The position numbers were made by a program, and so were the translations under genes. This document shows, piece after piece, positions 1-5,080 of a stretch of 5,080 nucleotides of DNA. The stretch covers positions 1-5,080 of the forward strand of contig CBFHTO010000142.1 of assembly GCA_965658765.1 (NCBI GenBank). Direction: 5' to 3'. Within the stretch, counting starts at the first letter, position 1, and each line of letters starts with the position of its first letter. The DNA is from Glaciecola sp965658765 (GTDB lineage Bacteria > Pseudomonadota > Gammaproteobacteria > Enterobacterales > Alteromonadaceae). Under the pieces are notes generated by a model. That model saw nothing but the letters and a program-made list of their open reading frames with translations. It was not told the origin of the DNA and did not search any database.

Positions 1-1
1 C

Positions 2-190
2 GTCGAGAAGGCCGGTGCATGGTATAGCTACAACGGTAATCGAATTGGTCAAGGTAAGGCTAATGTTGTTAAGTACCTTAAAGAACATGTTGAAATGGCG
101 AATGAGATCGAAGGACGGATAAGAGCTGAGCTATTACTCAAAAAAGCAGATACAGCTGAAGAAGTGCTTACAGAAGAGAGTGCGGGCTAG
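2..190 (+). CDS. recA: RecA recombinase, C-terminal end (partial)
   Basis: This is the last 62 codons of recA, open from the left edge of the window to a TAG stop. RecA forms filaments on single-stranded DNA, catalyses strand exchange and triggers LexA self-cleavage in the SOS response. Recognition rests on the start of the visible peptide, VEKAGAWYSYNGNRIGQGKA, which closely follows the conserved (I/V)EK(S/A)GAWYSY.G..IGQG(K/R) motif of bacterial RecA at the beginning of its C-terminal domain. After this come a helical stretch (NVVKYLKEHVEMANEIEGRI) and an acidic tail ending EEVLTEESAG, typical of the regulatory C-terminus. ATP-binding and DNA-binding loops lie outside the window. The following gene is on the opposite strand, and no recX-like frame follows. 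Identity is very secure; only the C-terminus can be judged. Confidence 0.97.
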   Translation, partial: VEKAGAWYSYNGNRIGQGKANVVKYLKEHVEMANEIEGRIRAELLLKKADTAEEVLTEESAG

Positions 191-265
191 TATAACCGTT
201 GTTTCAATAAATTAGTTCTAGCGAACATTTTGCTTAATTTTTGCTTACTCTTTTATTAGATATGT

Positions 266-292
266 AATGGCCCAGTATAATTACGGGCCATT
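266..292. terminator. Stem-loop downstream of recA (possible terminator)
   Basis: AATGGCCC (266-273) and GGGCCATT (285-292) are perfect 8-bp inverted repeats. Inside them GTA (275-277) and TAC (282-284) can also pair, leaving a TAAT loop and one bulged A. This is the strongest hairpin between the convergent genes and begins 75 bases after the recA stop. No T-run follows it on either strand, so intrinsic termination is unproven. It could instead protect mRNA 3' ends after Rho-dependent termination. It is symmetric and could serve either strand. Confidence 0.4.
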
Positions 293-303
293 GATATCAT
301 CTT

Positions 304-322
304 AGAGTCATCCATGGACTCT
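304..322. repeat. Small inverted repeat (hairpin)
   Basis: AGAGTC (304-309) and GACTCT (317-322) form a 6-bp inverted repeat around a 7-base loop. CAT/ATG inside can also pair if one G is bulged. It sits 11 bases after the larger stem-loop and overlaps the first copy of the tandem 10-mer. Role unknown. Confidence 0.4.
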
Positions 323-338
323 GGATACCTCTGGATAC
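319..338. repeat. Tandem 10-bp direct repeat
   Basis: CTCTGGATAC occurs twice back to back (319-328 and 329-338) with no mismatch. A slippage duplication is the simplest explanation. It is in noncoding sequence and does not obviously extend to further copies. Confidence 0.6.
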
Positions 339-476
339 AATACCCAGTCCTACTCAGTCATATTAATCTTGGTAGCCTATGGCTAGTACGATATAGCCCA
401 GTAACATCACGGCTCATCAATGTCATTTCTGAGCACTGTATCGCCTCGGAAATATGCCCTATATTATTAAGTCGTT

Positions 477-502
477 TTATTAACAAATCGTGTCGTTAAT
501 AA
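477..502. repeat. AT-rich inverted repeat before the flhB2-like stop
   Basis: TTATTAAC (477-484) and GTTAATAA (495-502) are a perfect 8-bp inverted repeat with a 10-base loop, 86 bases beyond the end of the minus-strand flhB2-like gene. The stem has only one G-C pair and no T-run follows on the minus strand, so it would be a weak terminator. A palindromic protein site is also possible. Confidence 0.3.
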
Positions 503-587
503 TCACTATCTTTAATAAGTATTATCTTTAACAAGATGCAGTGTCTGTCTGTACTACCATTTTCTGAAGTAAGAGAAATGATCGTGT

Positions 588-914
588 TTATTCGTGAGAA
601 TCAATTTTTTCATGCATGTTATTCCAACGTTCTGGAAATTTGCCTTGTAACAAATATGAGAATGAAATGAGCTCCGCGATGAGCGTATATAGCTCAGGCG
701 GTATTTCTTGCCCTAGATCTAGCATTCCAAGTATTTTATTGAGTTCTTCGTCTTGATGAATCAATACGCCAAAGTCTTCCGCGAGCTTTATTATGTCGTC
801 TGCAACTTCACCTTCGCCCTTGGCAACGACTTTTGGAGCTGAAGCTTCATCGCTCTTATATTTTAGAGCAACAGCACTTTGAATTTTGGCATTACTTTGT
901 TCTGAATCAGACAT
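588..914 (-). CDS. FlhB C-terminal-domain homologue (FlhB2/YlqH type)
   Basis: A 108-residue soluble protein of the EscU/YscU/HrcU/FlhB export-switch family, consisting only of the cytoplasmic C-terminal domain. Residues 14-34 (AVALKYKSDEASAPKVVAKG and following E) match the segment just after the cleavage site in FlhB. LAEDFGVLIHQDEEL (44-58) and LDLGQEIPPELYTLIAEL (65-82) match the other conserved blocks. The four-helix membrane domain is missing. The NPTH autocleavage motif is also absent: the aligned stretch reads AKIQSAVALKY. In the family, full-length FlhB binds FliK to switch export from hook to filament subunits; the role of these short paralogues is poorly defined. I use the ATG at 914 rather than an upstream ATG at 1001, because homology starts after it and it gives an 8-nt overlap (ATGTCTGA) with the fliK stop, implying translational coupling. 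The stop is TAA. Confidence 0.88.
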   Translation of the reverse strand: MSDSEQSNAKIQSAVALKYKSDEASAPKVVAKGEGEVADDIIKLAEDFGVLIHQDEELNKILGMLDLGQEIPPELYTLIAELISFSYLLQGKFPERWNNMHEKIDSHE

Positions 915-3825
915 AGGTTTGCACTGTTTGAAGACTTGAGTGATGTATGGAATTTGGTATTTCGCGGATTTCACATGGTTTCCTGCTGATTGAAAAGCCA
1001 AGTGTGTGCAGCCGTTTCTCTAATTGCGGTAAATGTTTATTAACTGTATTTGCAGCATGGGTTGAGTTGGCGGTCAATTGTAGGTCAATGTTTAAGTCAC
1101 AAAGTTTTACTGACGCAAGCACCTTTTCATTTTCAGAAATGCTCATTTTCATAGTTAAATTCCAAGCCGTGGTGCCAGTCTTATTGGCTTCTTGCTCATC
1201 CTTTTTATCTTCTCGCTTTATAAGCAGTTCGATATCTTCAAGAGTTTTATCAATCATATTAGGTAATGTGTAAAAGAGGCAGTCTTGTCCCTTTAAAGAA
1301 GCATCCGCGCTAATGAGTTTATTCGCGTTATGACGATTTAATATTTTACTTATCTCTTGAATCATTCCTTTATTCGCTTCAAAACCTGCTAGCTCATTTA
1401 AAGCCTTGCTCTGGTTCATCTGCGATTTTGAGGCTGCATCTTTTTTTTGTTGTGAGTTAACTAGCTCACTTGTTTTAATACCCGCCATCTTTGCAGATAA
1501 TGAGGGCAATAAAGCATTAGTAGAGCTTGCGTTAGTTTGTGCTCGAGCATGCAAATTTAACTTAAATAATTGAATAATCGCATTCAATATTGTGTTTTGT
1601 GCGCCAAGTGTGCTTATGCTTGCAATGCTTGTGATAGAGCTTAAGGAAGTGGCTGCATCGGGAGCGCTTAACTGCGCTTTGAGCGACGCCTCGTTATGCT
1701 CTTGATTTAATATATTAGCTAATCTTTCGATACCAGAGAGATCTCCTGGATTCCCACTTTTTCCACTCATACCTTTGGGTTTCATCGCTATTTCTTCATT
1801 CATCGATAAAGTCATAGACAATAAACTTTTCAATTCTGGCGATGCCTTATCAAAAACGCCTCTTAACAGGCTTTGTAAGCGCTCGAGGTTTTGTGAATCT
1901 GAGCTACTAGAACTTCTAGCATGTTCTAAATATTGTGCGATTTGTTGTTGGAGGTGTTGCTGCTTTGCTTCTAAGTTTTTTAAAAGATTTGACGCGGAGT
2001 CAGTGCCTTCTTTTCCAGCGTTAAGGTTGTTAGCTTGAGCTTGTAAATATTGATTTAGTTTATCTCGTAGCTGGCTACTTTCTTTAAACACAGCATCACT
2101 GGGGCTTCCTTCATGCTTATATTGCGAAGCGATATTGTTTAAAAAAGAAAATTGTTCCGCCAATAGCGCTTTGCTTGGCACAGATTTGCCTGAACTTGCT
2201 TGTGAGTTGGATAGACTTGTATATTCAGCGATCCCACTTTTCTGCTTGAGCCTTTGCTCGGGCGAATTAGATTGAAGATTGCCAATTTTCGTACTCGAGT
2301 TATCCGTTGCAGTAGATGATGTTTGAGCATTTCCTACGCCGGTTTTGGCTTGATATAGATCTATAGTGTTCAATCCGGCGGCTCGTGAGCCTGAATTTGA
2401 CAAGTGTGCTTGTGAGGCCTCGGATTTATGTGTGGGTTGCAGTAAATTTGCACTCGAATTTGCTGTGTTTTTTGCGCTGCTATTTGCTGTGCTATATGCA
2501 GTACTACTTGCAGTGTTTTGACCTTCACCACTCATCTTGTTTTTGCCGGACTCCCCACCATTTGGGTTTTGACTGTCAGGGTTTGCTTTTAAGGCTCCTT
2601 GATTTGTCAACTGAGAAGCAGATTGAGACTTGATGTTGTCGTAGGTAGAGGCGCCGAGATTTTGCTTCGTCAAATGTGCATTTTTAGTTTCATTAAGCGC
2701 CTGCAGATTACTCGTTTGTTCGAGCTTTGATGCCATGCTTTGTTTCGTCCCTGAGCTTCCAGATAAAGCGTCCGCTATCGCTTTCTCGTCTAAAACGACA
2801 AGCAGTGGGCGGCTTAACAAATCAAGCTGAATAGTACGAGTATTATTGGGGCGAACACTTACCAGCAACAGAGAGTTTTCATTTTGAATATTAGACAAAT
2901 GCCCAGTAAGTTGGGCTTTTAAGCTATTGCCAAAGGTACTTAGATTACTCGGCGTATTTTTGTAAACCAAAGTGTGTTGCGCCAATGAAGAATGATTTGT
3001 ATGGCCGAACAAAAGTTTTGATACGAGTGCTTGTAACTTCCCACTTTGCCCTTTTAATACCTCGTTCATCTGTGATATTTGAAGGCTAGAGGCATCAATA
3101 GTACTTTGCTTGCCTTGGCTTATTTGCAAAGCACTTAAGGCCTGATTTTTGTTATTTGCAGATAAGACTAAGTTAACGGTATCTCCTAGTTTTATTTGCT
3201 TTGAAAGCTCTGAAGGCATGGTTAGCACAAAGCTCATTGCTTTTGGCTGAAGTTCATTAAATTGAAGTTGTATTTGATTTCCACTGATTCTAGTGACGTT
3301 TGCAGTAGTGCTAATATCAATTTTTGGCTGTTGATTGTTGATTAGTAGCTGTGATGCAGCGTCAACCATCTTTGCACCTTTGGCGCTCGACAAAGAAGCA
3401 TTAATTTGACTTTCAGAATGAATCCCCATGTGCTTTATTTGACTTACGCTCTTATCAGTCCAGTGATTCCCAATGGCCTGCAACATTGGGGCGCTTGCTT
3501 GAGTTAAAGGCTTTGCATTTGAGTGCACAAGTTTAAATTCTAATTGGGAGCTTTGTTTTCCGACTAATAAGAGTTGGTCACCACTTCTTAATTTATGGTT
3601 ACCTAAGCCTTGAATTTCTGTTTTTTCGATACTGATTTTCTTTTGCGATAAACGTTCCTGCAAAATCACTTGATTCGGCTTTACGTCCACGATAGAAAAG
3701 TTGAGGGCTTTTGATTGAGTGTGGGGCAAGGCGTTCCCGCCAAGCTGACTTGGAGCATGCTCTCGGCTCGAGGCCCCTACGACTTTGGATGTAGAAGCTA
3801 CGTTAGTAGGATTAATTTTTTCCAT
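907..3825 (-). CDS. fliK: FliK-like flagellar hook-length control protein, very long
   Basis: A 972-residue protein that I place in the FliK family by its C-terminal domain, layout and partner gene. FliK is a secreted ruler whose C-terminal domain contacts FlhB to stop hook growth. The FliK_C-like part is about 850-960. It includes LFYTLPNMIDKTLEDIELLI, then AWNLTMKMSI (887 on), alternating strands (VLASVKLCDLNIDLQLTA) and a helix ending LEKRLHTLGF. The N-terminal third has beta-rich segments with repeated 'GD.(V/L).L.(L/V)' endings (41-100, 168-235, 300-347). Residues 355-550 are low-complexity Ser/Asn/Ala/Gln/Thr, with NTANSSA-type repeats at 437-460. Residues 584-658 look helical, possibly coiled coil. 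E. coli and Salmonella FliK are about 375-405 residues, so this is more than twice as long. The ATG at 3825 has only a weak purine-rich upstream signal (GATAGAG). The stop overlaps the flhB2-like start. Whether it is the main FliK or a second paralogue cannot be told here. Confidence 0.82.
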   Translation of the reverse strand: MEKINPTNVASTSKVVGASSREHAPSQLGGNALPHTQSKALNFSIVDVKPNQVILQERLSQKKISIEKTEIQGLGNHKLRSGDQLLLVGKQSSQLEFKLVHSNAKPLTQASAPMLQAIGNHWTDKSVSQIKHMGIHSESQINASLSSAKGAKMVDAASQLLINNQQPKIDISTTANVTRISGNQIQLQFNELQPKAMSFVLTMPSELSKQIKLGDTVNLVLSANNKNQALSALQISQGKQSTIDASSLQISQMNEVLKGQSGKLQALVSKLLFGHTNHSSLAQHTLVYKNTPSNLSTFGNSLKAQLTGHLSNIQNENSLLLVSVRPNNTRTIQLDLLSRPLLVVLDEKAIADALSGSSGTKQSMASKLEQTSNLQALNETKNAHLTKQNLGASTYDNIKSQSASQLTNQGALKANPDSQNPNGGESGKNKMSGEGQNTASSTAYSTANSSAKNTANSSANLLQPTHKSEASQAHLSNSGSRAAGLNTIDLYQAKTGVGNAQTSSTATDNSSTKIGNLQSNSPEQRLKQKSGIAEYTSLSNSQASSGKSVPSKALLAEQFSFLNNIASQYKHEGSPSDAVFKESSQLRDKLNQYLQAQANNLNAGKEGTDSASNLLKNLEAKQQHLQQQIAQYLEHARSSSSSDSQNLERLQSLLRGVFDKASPELKSLLSMTLSMNEEIAMKPKGMSGKSGNPGDLSGIERLANILNQEHNEASLKAQLSAPDAATSLSSITSIASISTLGAQNTILNAIIQLFKLNLHARAQTNASSTNALLPSLSAKMAGIKTSELVNSQQKKDAASKSQMNQSKALNELAGFEANKGMIQEISKILNRHNANKLISADASLKGQDCLFYTLPNMIDKTLEDIELLIKREDKKDEQEANKTGTTAWNLTMKMSISENEKVLASVKLCDLNIDLQLTANSTHAANTVNKHLPQLEKRLHTLGFSISRKPCEIREIPNSIHHSSLQTVQTYV
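2446..2517 (-). repeat. Degenerate coding repeat (TANSSA units) in fliK
   Basis: This stretch encodes residues 437-460, NTASS-TAYS-TANSSAK-NTANSSAN, a run of imperfect Thr/Ser-Ala-Asn/Ser units. The DNA shows matching repeats of GCAAATAGC/GCAAATTCG-like blocks, with two near-identical NTANSSA units 21-24 bases apart. It lies in the low-complexity linker between the N-terminal and helical parts, where repeat gain or loss would change the linker length. Confidence 0.5.
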
Positions 3826-3831
3826 AGCACT

Positions 3832-3839
3832 CTATCGGC
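3832..3839 (-). promoter_or_regulatory. FliA (sigma-28) -10-like match before fliK
   Basis: Read on the minus strand this is GCCGATAG, a 7/8 match to the sigma-28 -10 consensus GCCGATAA. It ends 6 bases before the fliK ATG. The -35 position 15 bases upstream reads TTGA rather than TAAA, so the match is one-sided. Initiation from it would make an almost leaderless transcript. The GATAGAG part may simply be the ribosome binding site. Speculative. Confidence 0.2.
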
Positions 3840-3869
3840 AAAAACGCTGAAATCTCAAGGCAATAGCCG

Positions 3870-3897
3870 TTTTTATTGCGTTTGCAGTTTAAATCAA
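3870..3897 (-). promoter_or_regulatory. Possible sigma-70 promoter for fliK
   Basis: On the minus strand, TTGATT (3897-3892) as -35 and TAAAAA (3875-3870) as -10 are 16 bases apart. They match the consensus at about 4 of 6 positions each. Transcription would start near 3863, giving a leader of about 40 bases before the fliK ATG at 3825. The area is AT-rich, so chance matches are expected. Confidence 0.25.
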
Positions 3898-3921
3898 AGT
3901 CTCCAATTGACTCTACGGAAT

Positions 3922-3935
3922 TTGATGATAATCAA
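3922..3935 (+). promoter_or_regulatory. FNR/Anr box upstream of ccmA
   Basis: TTGAT-GATA-ATCAA is an exact match to the FNR/Anr consensus TTGAT-N4-ATCAA. The dyad extends one more base each side (TTTGAT...ATCAAA, 3921-3936). FNR-type proteins bind this site through a [4Fe-4S] cluster when oxygen is low. The dyad centre is 3928.5, so a start at 3970-3971 places it at -41.5 to -42.5, the class II activator position. In E. coli the ccm genes lie in an Fnr-activated operon, which fits control of ccmA. The site is about 100 bases from the fliK start, so an effect on fliK is possible but has no geometric support. Confidence 0.75.
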
Positions 3936-3958
3936 ACAAACGTTTTTTTCGAACTTCT

Positions 3959-3971
3959 TATACGCCTTATT
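3959..3971 (+). promoter_or_regulatory. Predicted -10 and start of the ccm operon
   Basis: TATACG (3959-3964) matches the -10 consensus at its first four bases and predicts a start at about 3970-3971. No good -35 is needed at a class II FNR promoter, where the activator site overlaps -35. The leader would be about 66 bases. An alternative -10 is GATAAT (3997-4002), or TGATAATAT read as an extended -10 (3996-4004), which would give a leader of about 25-30 bases independent of the FNR-like site. Confidence 0.4.
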
Positions 3972-4036
3972 TCGTAGAGTTTTAAGTTGGATTTATGATA
4001 ATATCTCGCGACTTTTCAATAAGATGAAGCGCTATT

Positions 4037-4666
4037 TTGCCCGTTTTACTTGCACAAAACTTAAGTTGTGAAAAACAAGACAGAGTCTTATTTCACGACC
4101 TAGAGCTGGAAATTAAGGCCGGCGAATTAGTGTACCTAAAAGGCGAGAATGGCGCAGGCAAGACAAGCTTAATAAGAATCTTAGTTGGCTTAAGCGCTCC
4201 CACTGCTGGTTCGGTTCACTTGAATGGTTTTGACGTAAGAACAGACTCTGACCAAGCAAGTAAGCAACTGATGTATATTGGGCATAAGCTCGGTAACAAT
4301 AGCCTACTAAATGCAACAGAAAACATTGCGTTTTGGTGCGCTTTGCACAACGTAGACGTGACCAAAAAAGAAATATTAAGCGTTTTAGATTTTCTCGGAT
4401 TAACCGGCTTAGAAGAGCTACCTATAAAACATCTATCTGCAGGCCAGCAAAGGCGGGTTTCTTTGGCTCGATTATGGCTGAACAAAAGCGCTAAAATCTG
4501 GGTTTTAGACGAACCGTTTACAGCACTTGATGTGCAGATAGTACAAGAACTCGCGAAAAAAATAGATGATTTCCTTGAGCGCGGTGGTGCTGTATTAATG
4601 ACCTCTCACCAAAATACTCATATCCAGCACACAAGCCGAGTTTTTGAATTGGAGTATGCTTGGTGA
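4037..4666 (+). CDS. ccmA: CcmA, heme exporter / cytochrome c maturation ATPase
   Basis: A 209-residue ABC ATPase, the usual CcmA size. With CcmB, CcmC and CcmD it forms the inner-membrane complex whose ATP hydrolysis releases heme-loaded CcmE for c-type cytochrome assembly in the periplasm. Visible motifs are Walker A GENGAGKT (36-43), signature LSAGQ (133-137), Walker B IWVLDE (154-159) and the H-loop histidine H191. The segment LMYIGHKLGNNSLLNATENIAFW (78-100) resembles the CcmA Q-loop region, where 'GHQ.G....L.A.EN' is typical. GQQRRVSLARLWL and LDEPFTALD are also CcmA-like. The start is TTG at 4037: an in-frame TGA at 4025 closes the frame upstream, and no ATG or GTG occurs before the core of the domain. 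Purine-rich AAGATGAAG (4021-4029) lies 7 bases upstream and may be a weak ribosome binding site. It is followed directly by ccmB. Confidence 0.95.
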   Translation: MPVLLAQNLSCEKQDRVLFHDLELEIKAGELVYLKGENGAGKTSLIRILVGLSAPTAGSVHLNGFDVRTDSDQASKQLMYIGHKLGNNSLLNATENIAFWCALHNVDVTKKEILSVLDFLGLTGLEELPIKHLSAGQQRRVSLARLWLNKSAKIWVLDEPFTALDVQIVQELAKKIDDFLERGGAVLMTSHQNTHIQHTSRVFELEYAW

Positions 4667-5080
4667 ACAGTACTAGTCTGAGGTCTAAATTGATGGCGGT
4701 CTGTAAACGAGACTTTGCGTTAGCTTATCGACAAAGGGCGGAGCTAATGCAGCCTTTGATGTTTTTCATGATGGTGGTGACCTTATTCCCTTTAGCTATT
4801 GGCCCGTCTCCACAAACGCTTCAACTTGTCAGTGGTGCGGTAGTGTGGGTCGCAGCAATATTATCGCTGCTAATGGGTTTGGACCGATTGTTCCGAGATG
4901 ACTTTTTAGACGGTAGCCTAGAACAAATGATGCTAAGTGACGTACCTTTGTACATGAGTGCTCTGGTCAAAATACTCAGCCACTGGGTGATCCATATTGT
5001 GCCTCTTCTCTTGTTATCTCCACTGCTCGCGCTATTTTTAAACATGAACCTAGATATGTATCTCGCGCTTGTTATGACCT
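4663..5080 (+). CDS. ccmB: CcmB, heme exporter membrane subunit (partial, 3' end cut)
   Basis: The first 139 codons of ccmB, running off the right edge; the family is about 220 residues, so roughly 60% is seen. CcmB is an integral membrane subunit of the CcmABCD complex. Diagnostic stretches are MVVTLFPLAIGPSPQ (37-51) and GLDRLFRDDFLDGSLEQMML (72-91), matching the conserved 'LFPL.IGP.P' and 'LERLFRDD..DGSLEQ' of CcmB. Hydrophobic helices lie at about 31-47, 55-73 and 107-127. The GTG at 4663 overlaps the ccmA stop (GTGA) and has GGAG at 4651-4654, 8 bases upstream, which supports it as a coupled start. An ATG at 4693 (residue 11), with TGAGG 9 bases upstream, is the alternative; E. coli CcmB begins between the two. 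ccmC and later genes probably follow outside the window. Confidence 0.94.
   Translation, partial: MNSTSLRSKLMAVCKRDFALAYRQRAELMQPLMFFMMVVTLFPLAIGPSPQTLQLVSGAVVWVAAILSLLMGLDRLFRDDFLDGSLEQMMLSDVPLYMSALVKILSHWVIHIVPLLLLSPLLALFLNMNLDMYLALVMT

Larger units (their letters stand above)
191..587. other. Convergent intergenic region, recA / flhB2-like gene
   Basis: These 397 bases lie between the recA stop and the stop of the convergent flhB2-like gene, and I find no convincing gene in them on either strand. The longest open frame (314-499, +, 61 codons) has no recognisable motif or good ribosome binding site. It also starts inside an inverted repeat, so I do not call it. The region holds a strong stem-loop (266-292), a smaller one (304-322), a 10-bp tandem duplication (319-338), an AT-rich inverted repeat (477-502) and short direct repeats (TTTTGCTTA at 228 and 239; TATCTTTAA at 507 and 523). 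RecX, the usual neighbour downstream of recA in many gammaproteobacteria, is absent. No tRNA-like structure was seen. Transcripts from both sides must end here, but I see no textbook hairpin plus T-run. Confidence 0.7.
3910..3980. repeat. Spaced inverted repeat flanking the FNR-like promoter
   Basis: ACTCTACG (3910-3917) and CGTAGAGT (3973-3980) are perfect 8-bp inverted repeats. Extending inward by three bases gives 10 of 11 matches. Their centres are 63 bp apart, about six helical turns. One arm lies just upstream of the FNR-like site and the other at or just after the predicted ccm transcription start. They could be paired operators for a looping or dimeric regulator; chance is not excluded. 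Confidence 0.35.

Noticed and set aside
215..247. GTTC-TAGC-GAAC hairpin followed by T-rich sequence as the recA intrinsic terminator
   Set aside because: The stem is only 4 bp with two G-C pairs, and the T-rich tract is broken by GC and AA. Too weak to call.
314..499. 61-codon plus-strand frame between recA and the flhB2-like gene
   Set aside because: No recognisable motif, no clear ribosome binding site, its ATG lies inside a hairpin and the sequence is crossed by repeats. No RecX resemblance.
915..1001. N-terminal extension of the FlhB2-like protein using the ATG at 1001
   Set aside because: The added 29 residues lie in the fliK coding region in another frame and show no family similarity. 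The ATG at 914 gives a normal 8-nt coupled overlap and the expected family length.
947..1273. 108-codon plus-strand frame antisense to fliK
   Set aside because: It is an antisense shadow of the conserved FliK C-terminal coding region, with Ser/Phe-rich composition typical of reverse-strand reading.
3943..3949. Run of seven T residues as a terminator end
   Set aside because: It has no adequate GC-rich stem directly before it and lies between the FNR-like site and the predicted -10. It is better read as promoter spacer.
3715..4071. 118-codon plus-strand frame spanning the fliK start, the promoter region and the ccmA start
   Set aside because: It overlaps the fliK coding start, crosses the FNR-like site and ends inside ccmA in another frame. 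The protein has no family features.

Overview
The window looks like a chromosomal segment of an AT-rich, flagellated gammaproteobacterium, probably marine or aquatic. Three things point there: the RecA C-terminus, a System I cytochrome c maturation (ccm) operon, and the pairing of a FliK-like gene plus a stand-alone FlhB-C-terminal-like gene with ccmA. From general knowledge, Pseudomonas and relatives have the same neighbourhood. I cannot name the genus from sequence alone.

Layout. (1) 2-190 (+) is the 3' end of recA. (2) 191-587 is a 397-bp stretch without a convincing gene. It separates recA from convergent genes and contains several inverted and direct repeats, but no recX. (3) 914-588 (-) is a small FlhB2/YlqH-type export-switch homologue. 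It overlaps by 8 nt the end of (4) 3825-907 (-), a very large (972 aa) FliK-like hook-length-control protein, so the two genes form a translationally coupled pair. (5) 3826-4036 is a divergent regulatory region with a perfect FNR/Anr consensus site. The site is spaced as in a class II activated promoter driving (6) ccmA (4037-4666, +, TTG start) and (7) ccmB (4663 onward, +, GTG start overlapping the ccmA stop, cut by the window end).

How the genes work together. CcmA and CcmB are the ATPase and a membrane subunit of the CcmABCD complex, which releases holo-CcmE for c-type cytochrome assembly. The FNR/Anr-like site suggests that this operon is induced when oxygen is low. FliK and FlhB C-terminal domains are known partners in the flagellar export substrate-specificity switch, so the minus-strand pair probably encodes interacting proteins. 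The FlhB2-like protein lacks the membrane domain and the NPTH autocleavage motif. Nothing here is clearly a new system. The most useful observations are the regulatory architecture between fliK and ccmA, the unusual size and composition of the FliK-like protein, and the recA-downstream stretch without recX.
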